Shown: positions 34,038-43,630 of the stretch, in pieces | Position numbering within the stretch: the first letter of the stretch is position 1 | Layout: each line of letters opens with the position of its first letter | Assembly: GCA_944389065.1 (NCBI GenBank) | Contig: CALXKZ010000069.1 | Coordinates: forward strand, 1 to 64,000 | Direction of reading: 5' to 3' | DNA from: an uncultured Spirochaetaceae bacterium | GTDB lineage: Bacteria > Spirochaetota > Spirochaetia > Sphaerochaetales > Sphaerochaetaceae | DNA length: 64,000 nucleotides | Position numbers and translations under genes: made by a program | Notes under the pieces: model-generated | Databases searched by the model: none | What the model saw: only the letters and a program-made list of their open reading frames with translations | Told to the model about the DNA's origin: nothing

Positions 34038-35861
34038 TTATTCTCTCTCCTTTGAACTGTTATCCGCAGCACGGGCTATAAGCCTGTACATCCTTGCCTC
34101 ACCTTTCTTGAGGGAAAGGGGGAATGAGATATCCAGGCGGGTATACAATCCGAACTTCTCCAGTCCTATCGATGTGTACTGGCTCTGCGTCACCCTCTCC
34201 TCAGACAGCGAGAAGCTGTCAGTAGACGAGAAAGAAACGAGAAGGCCTGCCGACTGGTCAGTATACCTGACGGTCCTTACATCATCAAGAAGTCCAAGCA
34301 TCAGCAGCCTCCTCTGATCAAGAGAAGACAGCTCCAGATCGGTATCTGACAGATAGAATGGCACGATATACTGCCCTTCTATATCCTCATCCGCTGTTAT
34401 CACGCTCTCCATCACGACAGTCTGGCTTCTGAGCTTGAAGTGCTTCAGTATCGAAAGCCGGCCATCGGCAAGGGACGCTGAGAACTGGAACTCACCACGG
34501 GTTCTGGAAAGCACATCCGCATCATAGATGATATCAGTGCCATCGAAGAATGAGCCATCCGAGAACCTGAATCTGTCGGAAAAGGATTTATTCATGGAAA
34601 CGAATGGGAACTCCTTCTCGAAAGGAGTGCGGGTATCAATGAGATTCATGGCAAGAGGACGGAATGAGAGCTCCGCAAGCCCCCCTCCCTTTGGGGAGAA
34701 AACCGCAATATATGTCTTGTTGCGGGCAATATAGTCATTGACTCTTGCTTCCTCGAAGTCATACTCCTTGTATAAAGCAGAGCTGTCGCAGTCCCATATC
34801 TTCCCCTCTGATTCTATGATGGCTTTCCAGAAGAGCTTCCGCTCTGCAGCTCTCATCGGAGCGCACTGCGCATCGTGGATGAAGAGTGTTCCCAAAGATA
34901 CATGGAACATATCGGAAGCAACCTCCCGCTTCAGCGCCTTATCCTTCTTATATGAAGCGATGAAGTCTGAAAGGGCTATGTATCTGTTGAACATGTACCT
35001 GAAGCTCTCGTTTCTGACGAATATATCATTGAAAGAAGTCAGCCCGCGTGCCCATGCATCACGTCCATACCATCCAGAATCAAGGTAGCCTGGACGGGAT
35101 GCATCGACTGCGGACAGAGGAATGATGGAGGAAGCGTGCTCAGAAAGGATGGAAATGAAAAGATCCTTGAGCCTTTCATCGCTTCCATCACGGCTAGCTC
35201 CTTCCAGAAGCTGATCGATATTCAGAAATAGGACGACATCACCTGAAGACGTACTGATGATATCATCAATCCCGGCCTTAAGCTCATCGAAATCTATCTT
35301 CCCCTGCGCAAAATGCGAAACCAGCGCAGCCGCATCATCGGATGGGACATGTATCCTTACCCTCTTTCCCAGTTCATTCATTATGAATGAGCCCCGCTCG
35401 ATAGTCTCACGCTGAGGAGCCCTGTATGCGGATATCACAACCGATGAGATACCGGAATTGCGAAGCGGAAGGATGAATGAAGGAGACCATATCTGGCCAT
35501 AGAAGAAGCACGACGTTGCCCTGACACCATAGTATCTTCTGATCATCGTGGTCATCTTCTCGATCTGGAGGCTTCTGTCCTTCGGAGGATTGAGGGAGAT
35601 TATCGTCTGGCTGTAGGAGCCTGTTATTATCTCAAGGTCAGAGCGTTTTGCAAGGGATGCGAGAAGGAAATTGACCTCGGTCGCCCCGGAGCTGTCAATG
35701 TGCCTGATCATCGCTGCGCTCTGATACAGCGACATCTTCAGTCCAGGATTGTTATACAGATAAGAGAAGACCGGCCGGTAAATAAGAGCCAGCGCCCTGC
35801 GGAAAGCAGGGGCTGGTGTAGACTGGGCCATCTCTGTGTATATACCGAGTGCAAGCCTCAC
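34038..35861 (-). CDS. GH57-like protein, probable pseudoenzyme
   Basis: This 607-residue protein follows the layout of glycoside hydrolase family 57 4-alpha-glucanotransferases: a seven-stranded barrel start, a helical middle, and a C-terminal beta-sandwich (DUF1926-like) after residue 390. The ordering MSLYQSAAMI, LASLAKRSDLEIITGSYSQTIIS and IWSPSFILPLRNSGISSVVISAY matches that family region by region. But the N-terminal HNHQP motif is replaced by YTEMAQ, and the nucleophile segment expected as LTERVWQPE reads FYGQIWSPS, with no Glu. It therefore probably does not catalyse the standard reaction. No signal peptide is present. It is directly upstream of prfB. Confidence 0.75.
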   Translation of the reverse strand: MRLALGIYTEMAQSTPAPAFRRALALIYRPVFSYLYNNPGLKMSLYQSAAMIRHIDSSGATEVNFLLASLAKRSDLEIITGSYSQTIISLNPPKDRSLQIEKMTTMIRRYYGVRATSCFFYGQIWSPSFILPLRNSGISSVVISAYRAPQRETIERGSFIMNELGKRVRIHVPSDDAAALVSHFAQGKIDFDELKAGIDDIISTSSGDVVLFLNIDQLLEGASRDGSDERLKDLFISILSEHASSIIPLSAVDASRPGYLDSGWYGRDAWARGLTSFNDIFVRNESFRYMFNRYIALSDFIASYKKDKALKREVASDMFHVSLGTLFIHDAQCAPMRAAERKLFWKAIIESEGKIWDCDSSALYKEYDFEEARVNDYIARNKTYIAVFSPKGGGLAELSFRPLAMNLIDTRTPFEKEFPFVSMNKSFSDRFRFSDGSFFDGTDIIYDADVLSRTRGEFQFSASLADGRLSILKHFKLRSQTVVMESVITADEDIEGQYIVPFYLSDTDLELSSLDQRRLLMLGLLDDVRTVRYTDQSAGLLVSFSSTDSFSLSEERVTQSQYTSIGLEKFGLYTRLDISFPLSLKKGEARMYRLIARAADNSSKERE

Positions 35862-35864
35862 AGA

Positions 35865-36659
35865 TCAGCTCCTTTTCACTATGCACTTCTGCGGGCAGGC
35901 TTCAGCTGCAGCAGGGGCTGCGTCCTGCGGGGCGTGGTAGTCATTGACAGAAAGGAAATCCGTGACTGTGAATGGAGACTCGGGAACCTTTGTCTGGCAG
36001 ATTCTGCATCCAATGCATCCAACCTGGCAGATCTTACGGACTTTTCCTCCTGCTTCATGGTTGTTGCATGCACAGATATACTCAGCGCTGTATGGCACAA
36101 GCTTGATGACATGGTTAGGACACACCTGAGTGCATTTCCCGCACCCGATGCAGGCTTCCTTATCGACAACGATATTGCCGCTGCCGTCCTTGGAAATGGC
36201 ACCAACGGGACAGACAGAGATACATGACCCAAGATGGAGACAGCCTTCCTTGCATGCATTCGGTCCGCCCTGGAGGAGAGCAGCTGCATTGCAGTCAGCC
36301 ATTCCCTTATACTCGTAGTCGGGCTTTGTCACATCCTTTCCGCCGCGGCAGAAAACAAATGCGACCATTCTCTCCTTCACCTCTACCTTGACTCCGAGTA
36401 TCTCTCCCATCCTGGCGGCAAGCGCAGCGCCTCCTGGAGAACAGAGACCAGGTTCAGCCTCCCCTTTGAAGACAGCATCAGCATATGCTGTGCAGCCAGC
36501 GAATCCACAGCCTCCGCAGTTTGCGCCAGGCATGGCATTCTCGAGTTCGACAAGCTTCTTATCCTTCTCGATAGCAAGCTTCTTATCTGCGATAGCGAGA
36601 CCAAGTCCGAGAAGAAGGCCGAGCACGCCAACGATGATGAATGCAATAACGATACTCAT
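35865..36659 (-). CDS. rnfB: Rnf electron transport complex subunit B
   Basis: This 264-residue iron-sulfur protein of the ferredoxin:NAD Rnf complex has an N-terminal membrane helix followed by the CGGCGFAGC-type Fe-S domain near residues 48-60. Several [4Fe-4S] motifs follow (CLHLGSCISVCPVGA near 140, CIGCGKCTQVCPNH near 170, CIGCRICQ near 218). The C-terminal tail is Ala/Pro-rich and ends with a cysteine pair. It accepts electrons from ferredoxin at the cytoplasmic face. It is the last gene of rnfCDGEAB, separated by 10 bases from rnfA. Confidence 0.95.
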   Translation of the reverse strand: MSIVIAFIIVGVLGLLLGLGLAIADKKLAIEKDKKLVELENAMPGANCGGCGFAGCTAYADAVFKGEAEPGLCSPGGAALAARMGEILGVKVEVKERMVAFVFCRGGKDVTKPDYEYKGMADCNAAALLQGGPNACKEGCLHLGSCISVCPVGAISKDGSGNIVVDKEACIGCGKCTQVCPNHVIKLVPYSAEYICACNNHEAGGKVRKICQVGCIGCRICQTKVPESPFTVTDFLSVNDYHAPQDAAPAAAEACPQKCIVKRS

Positions 36660-36669
36660 TCCTTCCTCC

Positions 36670-37263
36670 TTATACGAGACCGAGATTGGTCAGAAGACTC
36701 TTATCGAACATCATGAATGCGAGCGCCATGAGACCAGCGGATATGAATGCGATAGGAACACCCTGGAAGACCTTCCTGACAGGTGTCATATCGAGCTTCT
36801 CGCGGATATTGCTCATCAGGATGATTGCCATCGTGAATCCAAGTCCTGCAGCAAGCCCTGCTGTGAAGCTCTCGAGCAGATTGTATCCATTGTCGATATT
36901 TATGATTGCAATACCGAGAACCGCACAGTTTGTCGTAATGAGCGGCAGATAAATCCCAAGAGCCTTGTAAAGTCCAGGGCTCATCTTCCTGATGACCATC
37001 TCGACAAGCTGAACAAGAGCTGCGATGACAAGGATGAATGAGATTGTCCTGAGATACTCGAGTCCGAAGGGAGCAAGCAGGAATGTATGCACAGCCCAGC
37101 AGACAACAGATGCAATAGCTGTGACGAACGTTACCGCGACGCCCATTCCTATAGCACTCTCACTGTTTTTTGATACTCCGATGAAAGGACAGAGCCCAAG
37201 GAACTGCACAAGAATGAAGTTCTGGACGAATATATATGTTACAAGTATTCCGATATAGCTCAT
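36670..37263 (-). CDS. rnfA: Rnf complex subunit A
   Basis: This 197-residue integral membrane protein has six hydrophobic segments and the conserved FVQNFILVQFLGLCPFIGVSK start near residue 11, characteristic of RnfA/NqrE. It includes an NCAVLG stretch holding the buried cysteine that is thought to help coordinate an Fe-S centre between RnfA and RnfE. Together with RnfE it carries the ion path. Start overlaps rnfE by 4 bases. Confidence 0.95.
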   Translation of the reverse strand: MSYIGILVTYIFVQNFILVQFLGLCPFIGVSKNSESAIGMGVAVTFVTAIASVVCWAVHTFLLAPFGLEYLRTISFILVIAALVQLVEMVIRKMSPGLYKALGIYLPLITTNCAVLGIAIINIDNGYNLLESFTAGLAAGLGFTMAIILMSNIREKLDMTPVRKVFQGVPIAFISAGLMALAFMMFDKSLLTNLGLV

Positions 37264-37886
37264 GCCTGGCCTCCCTTATTGCTCTTCCATGTGAAGAATG
37301 CCTTGAGGTATCCCATCAGAAGGAGAGCACCTGCTGCAAGCGTCATGACACGCACAGGGCTTGCCGATAGTCCTGGAAGCGTTATTGTACCGCTGAATGA
37401 TCCTATCGGGAAGAGCGTTATCGTACCGGCGCCTATGACCTCTCTTATAAGGGCAATGAACGAAAGCGACATAGTGAATCCGATTCCCATTCCTATTCCG
37501 TCGAGCGCGCTGTCAAGGACACCGTTCTTTCCAGCGAAAGCCTCTGCACGTCCAAGGATGATGCAGTTTACGACTATAAGAGGAAGATAAACGCCTAAAG
37601 CCTCGTAGATTGCAGGCACAAAAGCATGCATGACCATCTCAACAACCGTAACGAACGATGCGATTATGACAATGTACGAAGGGATTCTGATTGAATCAGG
37701 AATGACCTTGCGGAGCATAGATATGAAGATATTCGAACAGGTAAGGACGAATATGACAGCGACACCCATTCCAAGTGCATTCGACACCTGGGTCGATACA
37801 CTTAAAGTCGGGCACATTCCAAGCATGATTATGAATGTAGGGTTCTCCTTGAAGAGGCCCTTTGTAAGTTCCTTCATGTGACTCAT
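37260..37886 (-). CDS. rnfE: Rnf complex subunit E
   Basis: This 208-residue membrane protein of six segments carries the RnfE/NqrD signature NPTFIIMLGMCPTLSVST near residue 16 and the cysteine-containing VVNCIILGRAEAFA near residue 105. It forms the inverted-repeat partner of RnfA. The gene overlaps rnfG and rnfA by 4 bases each (ATGA). Confidence 0.95.
   Translation of the reverse strand: MSHMKELTKGLFKENPTFIIMLGMCPTLSVSTQVSNALGMGVAVIFVLTCSNIFISMLRKVIPDSIRIPSYIVIIASFVTVVEMVMHAFVPAIYEALGVYLPLIVVNCIILGRAEAFAGKNGVLDSALDGIGMGIGFTMSLSFIALIREVIGAGTITLFPIGSFSGTITLPGLSASPVRVMTLAAGALLLMGYLKAFFTWKSNKGGQA
37883..37886 (-). other. Four-base ATGA overlap, rnfG-rnfE
   Basis: The rnfG stop and rnfE start share ATGA. 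The same coupling repeats at rnfC/rnfD, rnfD/rnfG and rnfE/rnfA, so five subunits are translationally linked and should be made in near-equal amounts. Confidence 0.85.
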
Positions 37887-38440
37887 ACAGCACCTCCAAG
37901 GCTCTTTACATAGTCCGAGCCGGCACGCAGGGCGGATGTGACTCCAGAGAATGTCACGGAAGCACCGGAGACAAGAGCGCTCTGCTCTGATGGAAGATCA
38001 TTCTTCGTTACAGGAATCGGGCTATCCGCACCAAGACCTTTGAACATATCCATATACCAGTCGTTCTCAGCTTTCTTTCCGATACCAGGAGTCTCTGAGT
38101 TCGTTGTGAGCTTAGCGGCCATCACGGATCCATCGGTGGAATACGATGCGATTATGTCCATCGCCCCGCCATAACCATTTGCAGTAAGACCCAGGATATA
38201 TCCTGCAGTATCACCTGCTTCATCCGTAAGCGGAATGGCATAGCCGACAGTACCGCCATCGCCATCCATTTCCTCGCCTATCGTAAGCCCAGAGGAGACG
38301 GCAGACAGAGCCGCAAGCCTGTCATTCTCGTTGTTCAGCGCTATGACAGGAGCTGTCATGTTATTCACAATTGCGCAGAGGAGTGTACAGACTGCCGATA
38401 TAAGGAATAGCGTAACTGCTGTCTTTATATACCTTGTCAT
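37883..38440 (-). CDS. rnfG: Rnf complex subunit G (covalent FMN)
   Basis: This 185-residue protein has an N-terminal membrane helix and a periplasmic FMN-binding domain. The motif ALVSGASVTFSGVTSALR near residue 158 has the Thr to which FMN is attached by a phosphodiester bond. DGDGGTVGYAIPLTDEAGD near residue 60 belongs to the same fold. It passes electrons on the outer face. It is placed between rnfD and rnfE in the usual order. Confidence 0.95.
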   Translation of the reverse strand: MTRYIKTAVTLFLISAVCTLLCAIVNNMTAPVIALNNENDRLAALSAVSSGLTIGEEMDGDGGTVGYAIPLTDEAGDTAGYILGLTANGYGGAMDIIASYSTDGSVMAAKLTTNSETPGIGKKAENDWYMDMFKGLGADSPIPVTKNDLPSEQSALVSGASVTFSGVTSALRAGSDYVKSLGGAV

Positions 38441-39501
38441 GCCTTTGCCTCCTTTGCTTTCTTCTCAAGCTTCACATAGCCGAAATGCTTTGTCTTCACG
38501 AACCTATCGATTGTCGGTGTGACAATATTCATGAGGATGATCGCAAGGGAAACGCCTTCTGGAAGCGAACCGAAGTACCTGATGAGGAAAGTGAAGAATC
38601 CGCAGCCTATTGCGAATATGATCTCACCCTTCGGCGTCGTAGGAGTCGTGACCCAGTCAGTCGCCATGAAGAACGCACCAAGCATCAGACCGCCGGAGAA
38701 TACGGGGAGAAGGATCTCGCCATGGAATACGCCAAGGCCATACGGCACTCCTCCGAACATCCATGAAAGGAGAGCGAATGATCCGATATAGATCACAGGA
38801 ATCCTCCATGTGATGATCTTCGTGCAGAGAAGGAAGATCCCTCCTACGAGAAGCAGCAATGCGGAAACCTCTCCGATACATCCTCCGACATTTCCGAAGA
38901 ATGCATCGACAGCATATGGTGATACACCAAGCTTGTCAGAAACGGATGCTGCAAAATCCGTGACAGGAAGAGAAAGGAGATCTGTGCTCCTTCCAGCTCC
39001 TCCTGCGGAGACCGCAGTCTTCATAGCTGAAAGAGGAGTAGCAGAAGTGACAGCATCAGACAGAAATACGCGAGGGGTACGGAATGTGGACATCTGCGAT
39101 GTGAAAGAGAAGAATACGAATACACGGCCTGCAAGGGCTGGATTCATCCAGTTGCAGCCAAGTCCTCCGAATGTCCACTTCACAACTCCGATAGCGAATG
39201 CCGATGCGATGAGCGGGATATAGAACTGATGGAACTCAAGCGGGGGCATATTCATGCCGACAAGCAGTCCCGTGACCATAGCCGAGCCATCACGGAGCGT
39301 GAACTCCTTGGACACCTTGCCAAGAAGATACTCTGCCAGAAGCGCTGATCCGATTGAGACAACAAGCACGAAGAGTGCTCTAAGGCCAAAAGACCAGACA
39401 CCCCATAACGCTGCGGGAAGAAGCGCGATGAAAACCATGAGCATCGCTTTATCAGTCCTCAGACTCCCGTGGACATGAGGACTAGTGCGTACTGTCATCA
39501 T
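38437..39501 (-). CDS. rnfD: Rnf complex subunit D
   Basis: This 354-residue membrane protein starts at ATG 39501, which overlaps the rnfC stop as ATGA; the longer open frame upstream reads back through rnfC and is not used. About ten membrane helices are seen. The motif DAVTSATPLSAMK near residue 190 has the Thr that binds FMN covalently in RnfD/NqrB. The beginning SPHVHGSLRTDKAMLMVFIAL is typical. It forms the membrane core of the complex with RnfA, E and G. Confidence 0.95.
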   Translation of the reverse strand: MMTVRTSPHVHGSLRTDKAMLMVFIALLPAALWGVWSFGLRALFVLVVSIGSALLAEYLLGKVSKEFTLRDGSAMVTGLLVGMNMPPLEFHQFYIPLIASAFAIGVVKWTFGGLGCNWMNPALAGRVFVFFSFTSQMSTFRTPRVFLSDAVTSATPLSAMKTAVSAGGAGRSTDLLSLPVTDFAASVSDKLGVSPYAVDAFFGNVGGCIGEVSALLLLVGGIFLLCTKIITWRIPVIYIGSFALLSWMFGGVPYGLGVFHGEILLPVFSGGLMLGAFFMATDWVTTPTTPKGEIIFAIGCGFFTFLIRYFGSLPEGVSLAIILMNIVTPTIDRFVKTKHFGYVKLEKKAKEAKA

Positions 39502-40805
39502 TTCTTCTTCCTCCCTAGTTTCTTCCCAAGCTTGAAGCCCTGGACAAGAGGCAGATGCGATGGGCAAGTGTATGCACAGCATCCGCATTCCTTGCAGTCC
39601 ATAAGCCCGAGATCCATCGCAGCCTGGTAATTCCCGTATTTGATGTTCCTGAACATCTTGTTTGGCTGCAGCCCCATTGGGCAGTGCTGGACGCACTTTC
39701 CACAGAGGACACAGGGGAAAGACACATCATCAATCATCTGAGGAAGCATCAGAACACCACCGGAGCCCTTCACCATAGGAGTATCGGGATCAGCAACTGC
39801 GAATCCCATCATCGGACCACCGGCAATCAATGACACAAGATCATCCTTTGCTCCTCCGGCATATGCTATGAGATCGGAGAACTTGGTCCCGATCGGAGCG
39901 ATCACGTTCTTCGGTTCATTCACAGCCTCGCCGCTTATCGTGCATATACGCTCAAATAGCGGCTTATGGAAGCGGACAGCCTCATAGATCGCGAATACAG
40001 TCGAGGCATTGCAGACAACTGCTCCCACATCAAGAGGAAGCTTTCCAGAAGGAACCTCCCTTCCTATTGTTGCTTTAAGAAGCTGCTTCTCATCTCCCTG
40101 AGGATATTTCATCTTCAGGCGCTCTACAGCGATCGGATAGCCGTTTGAGGCAATCTTGCTTTCCAGAAGATCTGCTGCATCCAGCTTGTTGGCTTCGATA
40201 CCTATTATTATCCTATCGGGATTGAGGATCTTCGCAGCGGCCATAACACCCTCAAGCATCTCATCAGGGCGCTCCATCATCAGACGGTAATCCGATGTGA
40301 GATATGGCTCGCACTCAACTCCGTTTATGACCAGAGCATCGACCTTCTTTCCCATAGGGACAGTGAGCTTCACATCGGTCGGAAACGTTGCGCCTCCCAT
40401 GCCGACTATACCCATTGACCTGATGAGCTTGAGAAGCTCCTCGGAGCTCTCGCTTCTCCAGTCATAGCTCTCTGTAAACGGATCGGTCTGCTCCTCATTG
40501 CACTTGATGACAATGGCATCAGCCACCGCACCAGATGCTACCCTAACCTTTCGGATATCCGTAACGACACCGTCGGCAGGACTGTGGACATCTGCCGATA
40601 CGAAAGACGATGCAGAACCAATCACCTCGCCTTTTCTTACAGTATCGCCTTTTTTCTTCAGCAGCGTTGCAGGAGCACCAAGATGCTGAGACATGGAAAC
40701 TATGAGCTCGGAAGGAAGAGGCAGCCTCTCGATAGCCTTATCCTTGGAAAGCTCTTTCCTGTCAGCAGGGTGCACTCCACCGCGCCTGAAAGTAGCCAGT
40801 TTCAT
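39498..40805 (-). CDS. rnfC: Rnf complex subunit C
   Basis: This 435-residue soluble subunit interacts with NAD. It has the N-terminal barrel-sandwich domain, an SLBB-type middle, the GMGGATFPTDVKL motif near residue 140 for NADH/FMN binding, and two [4Fe-4S] motifs (CVLCGKCVQHCPMG near 368 and CKECGCCAYTCPSH near 407). The C-terminus is basic and short, without the long Ala-rich repeats of enterobacterial RnfC. It is first in the operon, with TAGGAGATGG upstream of ATG. Confidence 0.95.
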   Translation of the reverse strand: MKLATFRRGGVHPADRKELSKDKAIERLPLPSELIVSMSQHLGAPATLLKKKGDTVRKGEVIGSASSFVSADVHSPADGVVTDIRKVRVASGAVADAIVIKCNEEQTDPFTESYDWRSESSEELLKLIRSMGIVGMGGATFPTDVKLTVPMGKKVDALVINGVECEPYLTSDYRLMMERPDEMLEGVMAAAKILNPDRIIIGIEANKLDAADLLESKIASNGYPIAVERLKMKYPQGDEKQLLKATIGREVPSGKLPLDVGAVVCNASTVFAIYEAVRFHKPLFERICTISGEAVNEPKNVIAPIGTKFSDLIAYAGGAKDDLVSLIAGGPMMGFAVADPDTPMVKGSGGVLMLPQMIDDVSFPCVLCGKCVQHCPMGLQPNKMFRNIKYGNYQAAMDLGLMDCKECGCCAYTCPSHLPLVQGFKLGKKLGRKKK

Positions 40806-40966
40806 CTAACCATCTCCTAAGAAGTCTATGAAGTAAATGATAAACCCCTTTGTCCCTTGGAACAATAGGCGAACACATCTATTTAGAGCACAAGAAAATC
40901 GATAAAAAAAGAGATAAATGATAGTCTAAGAGGGGAATCCGAGGGATTGGAACATGACTGGTGAAA

Positions 40967-42193
40967 TCAGAGATCATGCTCCTCTGCCATAGTCTTAGGG
41001 GCTTCCTGCACAGCAATTCTCTTCTGGCCTTTGCGTCTTTTCTTCTTTCCGGAAGCCGCAGTTGACAGCTCCTCCTCAGCCGCACGCTTACGGCCTATCA
41101 TCGCATTCGGCTTCTTCCTTCTTATTCTTGCCTCCGGACTCTTCCTCTGCCGTCTGAGGCCAAGATCCTGCATGATCATCTCGATAGCACGCTCAAGCTC
41201 GTAATTAGGCGGCGTCATCGGTGAAAGAAGTATTTTCGCCTGCCTGAATCCCTCTTTGAAGAGCTCATCAGATGACATTGAAGAGGAATCAGGGAAGACT
41301 ATCATAGGCTTGAGGAAGCGGTAGATGATCTCCTCCTTCTGCAGCGGCGCCCCGCTTTCCCTCCCCGCTTTCACAGCTTCATCGAGTTCTGCAATCGATC
41401 TCTGCACAGCATCATATCCGAGATAGACCGATACCTGCGGCAGGATATACTCAACAAGACCGAACTTCTCAAGATTCAGGAGTATCGGAAGCGCAGAGCC
41501 GGATGACAGGATCTTCGACACCTCCTCCGTAAGCCTTGAAGTGGAGCATTGCTGTATATTCACAGCATTCTTCTTTATGGCACGTCTGACATCGGCTTTG
41601 AGGCGGAACCCTGTAGTCGCCTGGTATTTCAGCGCCCTGATCATTCTCACCGGATCCTCTGAAAAAGAGTATGAAAGCGGAATCAGCGAACGGATTATGC
41701 GGCGTCTGAAATCGGGCATGGCATCATTGAAATCAAGCAACTGTCCATTTGCGGGATTATAATAAAGACTGTTGATGGAGAAATCGCGGCGCTTTGCATC
41801 CTGCTCGATTGTCCCGAACACATTATTGCGTCCATCCTCGAAGTTCTCCTCATCGGAGCGGAATGTCGTCACTTCGATTATCTTCTGACCGAAGAACAGA
41901 TGGACGATGCGGAAGCGCCTCCCTATTATCCTCGCATTCCAGAAAAGACGCTGGACCTGCCTGGGAGAAAGGGATGTCGCGATATCGAAATCCTTTGGAG
42001 CACGTCCAAGGAGTATGTCACGGAGAGCACCTCCGACGATATAAGCCTCCCCTCCGGACTGCTGTATCTTCCTGATGGCCCACAGTGCATCCTTGTCAAT
42101 CTGGCTGTTGCGGATGGGATGCTCTTCCTGAGTATATATGCTTGCGACAGGAACGCTCCTGCCATTTCCATTGCTCTTGTATCTTCTGAACAC
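40967..42193 (-). CDS. pcnB: Poly(A) polymerase I / PcnB-type nucleotidyltransferase
   Basis: This 408-residue template-independent polymerase of class II has GGALRDILLGRAPKDFDIATS near residue 54, with the GG and DxD catalytic motifs, EQDAKRRDFSINSLYY near 130 and SEDPVRMIRALKYQATTGF near 180. The RRDFSINSLYY and EDPVRMIRALK forms favour PcnB over CCA-adding enzymes, though the two are close relatives. The last 70 residues are strongly Arg/Lys-rich, probably binding RNA. No tRNA-specific HD domain is visible. The start at 42193 has no decisive ribosome site. Confidence 0.88.
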   Translation of the reverse strand: MFRRYKSNGNGRSVPVASIYTQEEHPIRNSQIDKDALWAIRKIQQSGGEAYIVGGALRDILLGRAPKDFDIATSLSPRQVQRLFWNARIIGRRFRIVHLFFGQKIIEVTTFRSDEENFEDGRNNVFGTIEQDAKRRDFSINSLYYNPANGQLLDFNDAMPDFRRRIIRSLIPLSYSFSEDPVRMIRALKYQATTGFRLKADVRRAIKKNAVNIQQCSTSRLTEEVSKILSSGSALPILLNLEKFGLVEYILPQVSVYLGYDAVQRSIAELDEAVKAGRESGAPLQKEEIIYRFLKPMIVFPDSSSMSSDELFKEGFRQAKILLSPMTPPNYELERAIEMIMQDLGLRRQRKSPEARIRRKKPNAMIGRKRAAEEELSTAASGKKKRRKGQKRIAVQEAPKTMAEEHDL

Positions 42194-42343
42194 TGTTCCA
42201 TTCCGTCAGGCTGCCCAGGAAAGAACATTCATGGCTTCCCGCCCAGCCGGACTCCTTCTTGCATGATACCATATGAGAGATAAGCTGAGAACTCCCCAGG
42301 GGAGATAGACCCCGCCTGTATTCAATGATATTATCCGGGATAT

Positions 42344-43630
42344 ATGATAGAACCATCAGTACTCAAGGGATTCAGGGATAGTCTTCCAGAGGAGGAGATC
42401 CCGAAGAAAAGGATAATAAGGATACTCGAGGATGTATTCTCCTCATACGGCTTTGTTCCTATAGACACTCCGGTGCTTGAATATACGGAGGTCCTTTTAG
42501 GGAAAGGCGGCGGAGAGACCGATAAGCAGATATTCCGTTTCCAGGATAACGGAGGAAGGGATGTTGCCATGCGCTTTGACCTCACTGTTCCGTTCGCCCG
42601 CTTTCTAGCAATGCACCATGACAAGCTCGGCATTCCCTTCAAGCGCTACCACATAAATAAAGTCTGGAGGGGCGAGAATCCGCAGAAAGGCAGGTACAGG
42701 GAGTTCATCCAGTGCGATTTCGACATCGTAGGAGCGGACAATGCAGAATCTGATTACGAAATACTTTCGATGATGCACCGTTCATTCTCCGCCCTCGGAA
42801 TCGATGGATATACATTCCATCTCTCCCACAGGGCTCTTTTCAGCGCATTCCTTGAGCATATCGGCATAGAGGATAAAGCTGTGGAAATCCTCCGCACAGT
42901 AGACAAGATGAGGAAGATCGGCACCGATGAGGTCAGAAAGCTCCTTGATGGGATAACAGGAGATCCTGCTAAGACCGAGGGCATCCTTTCATTCATCACA
43001 TCAGGTGAGGGAAGAAGCTTTACAGAGACTCTTGATGCTATAGAAGCACTGTCCGGAGGAGAATCCGAGCACTCAAAGCGCATGAGGACTATCTATTCAC
43101 TTCTGGAGAACACGGGAATAGCTTCATCATTTGTATTCGATCCCTCGATAACAAGAGGCCTCGATTACTATACAGGAATCGTCTATGAGACATTCCTCGA
43201 CAAGCTTCCATCGCTCGGCTCTGTATGCTCCGGAGGAAGATACAATGACCTTGCATCCCTCTACACCAAGGAGAAGCTTCCAGGGGTTGGTTCTTCGATA
43301 GGTCTGGACAGACTGATGGCAGGGCTGATGGAGCTCGGAAGCCCTCTCCTGACAGATTCCTCAGCAGCCGATGTTCTCATCATCCACAGTGCTGAGGATA
43401 CAGAGAAGGCGATCATTGCAGGAGAGAAGCTGCGGAAGAGCGGCATACGCACGGATATCTATCTTGTTCCGGAAGCCAAGATGAAGAGAATATACAGCTA
43501 TGCTGAAGAAAGGCATATTCCCTATTCGCTTCAGATAAAGGATGGGAAATATATCCTCAAGAATCTCAGCACCAGAGAGGAATTCTCATTCGACGAGCCG
43601 GAGAAGATCCGGGAGGCAATTATTGGTTGA
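42344..43630 (+). CDS. hisS: Histidyl-tRNA synthetase
   Basis: This 428-residue class II synthetase charges tRNA-His. Class II motif 2 is at KRYHINKVWRGENPQKGRYREF near residue 105; the histidine-A motif RGLDYYTGIVYE is near 267 and motif 3 near GVGSSIGLDRLM at 310. An anticodon-binding domain follows at the C-terminus. It starts with MIEPSVLKGFRD. The terminal region overlaps the helicase gene by 8 bases. Confidence 0.97.
   Translation: MIEPSVLKGFRDSLPEEEIPKKRIIRILEDVFSSYGFVPIDTPVLEYTEVLLGKGGGETDKQIFRFQDNGGRDVAMRFDLTVPFARFLAMHHDKLGIPFKRYHINKVWRGENPQKGRYREFIQCDFDIVGADNAESDYEILSMMHRSFSALGIDGYTFHLSHRALFSAFLEHIGIEDKAVEILRTVDKMRKIGTDEVRKLLDGITGDPAKTEGILSFITSGEGRSFTETLDAIEALSGGESEHSKRMRTIYSLLENTGIASSFVFDPSITRGLDYYTGIVYETFLDKLPSLGSVCSGGRYNDLASLYTKEKLPGVGSSIGLDRLMAGLMELGSPLLTDSSAADVLIIHSAEDTEKAIIAGEKLRKSGIRTDIYLVPEAKMKRIYSYAEERHIPYSLQIKDGKYILKNLSTREEFSFDEPEKIREAIIG

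Noticed and set aside
39502-39696. N-terminal extension of rnfD
   Set aside because: The extra residues are the rnfC 3-prime end in another frame; ATG 39501 with ATGA overlap is the normal start.
40806-40966. Possible small RNA or tRNA between pcnB and rnfC
   Set aside because: AT-rich with no tRNA landmarks or convincing stem; only the rnfC ribosome site is clear.
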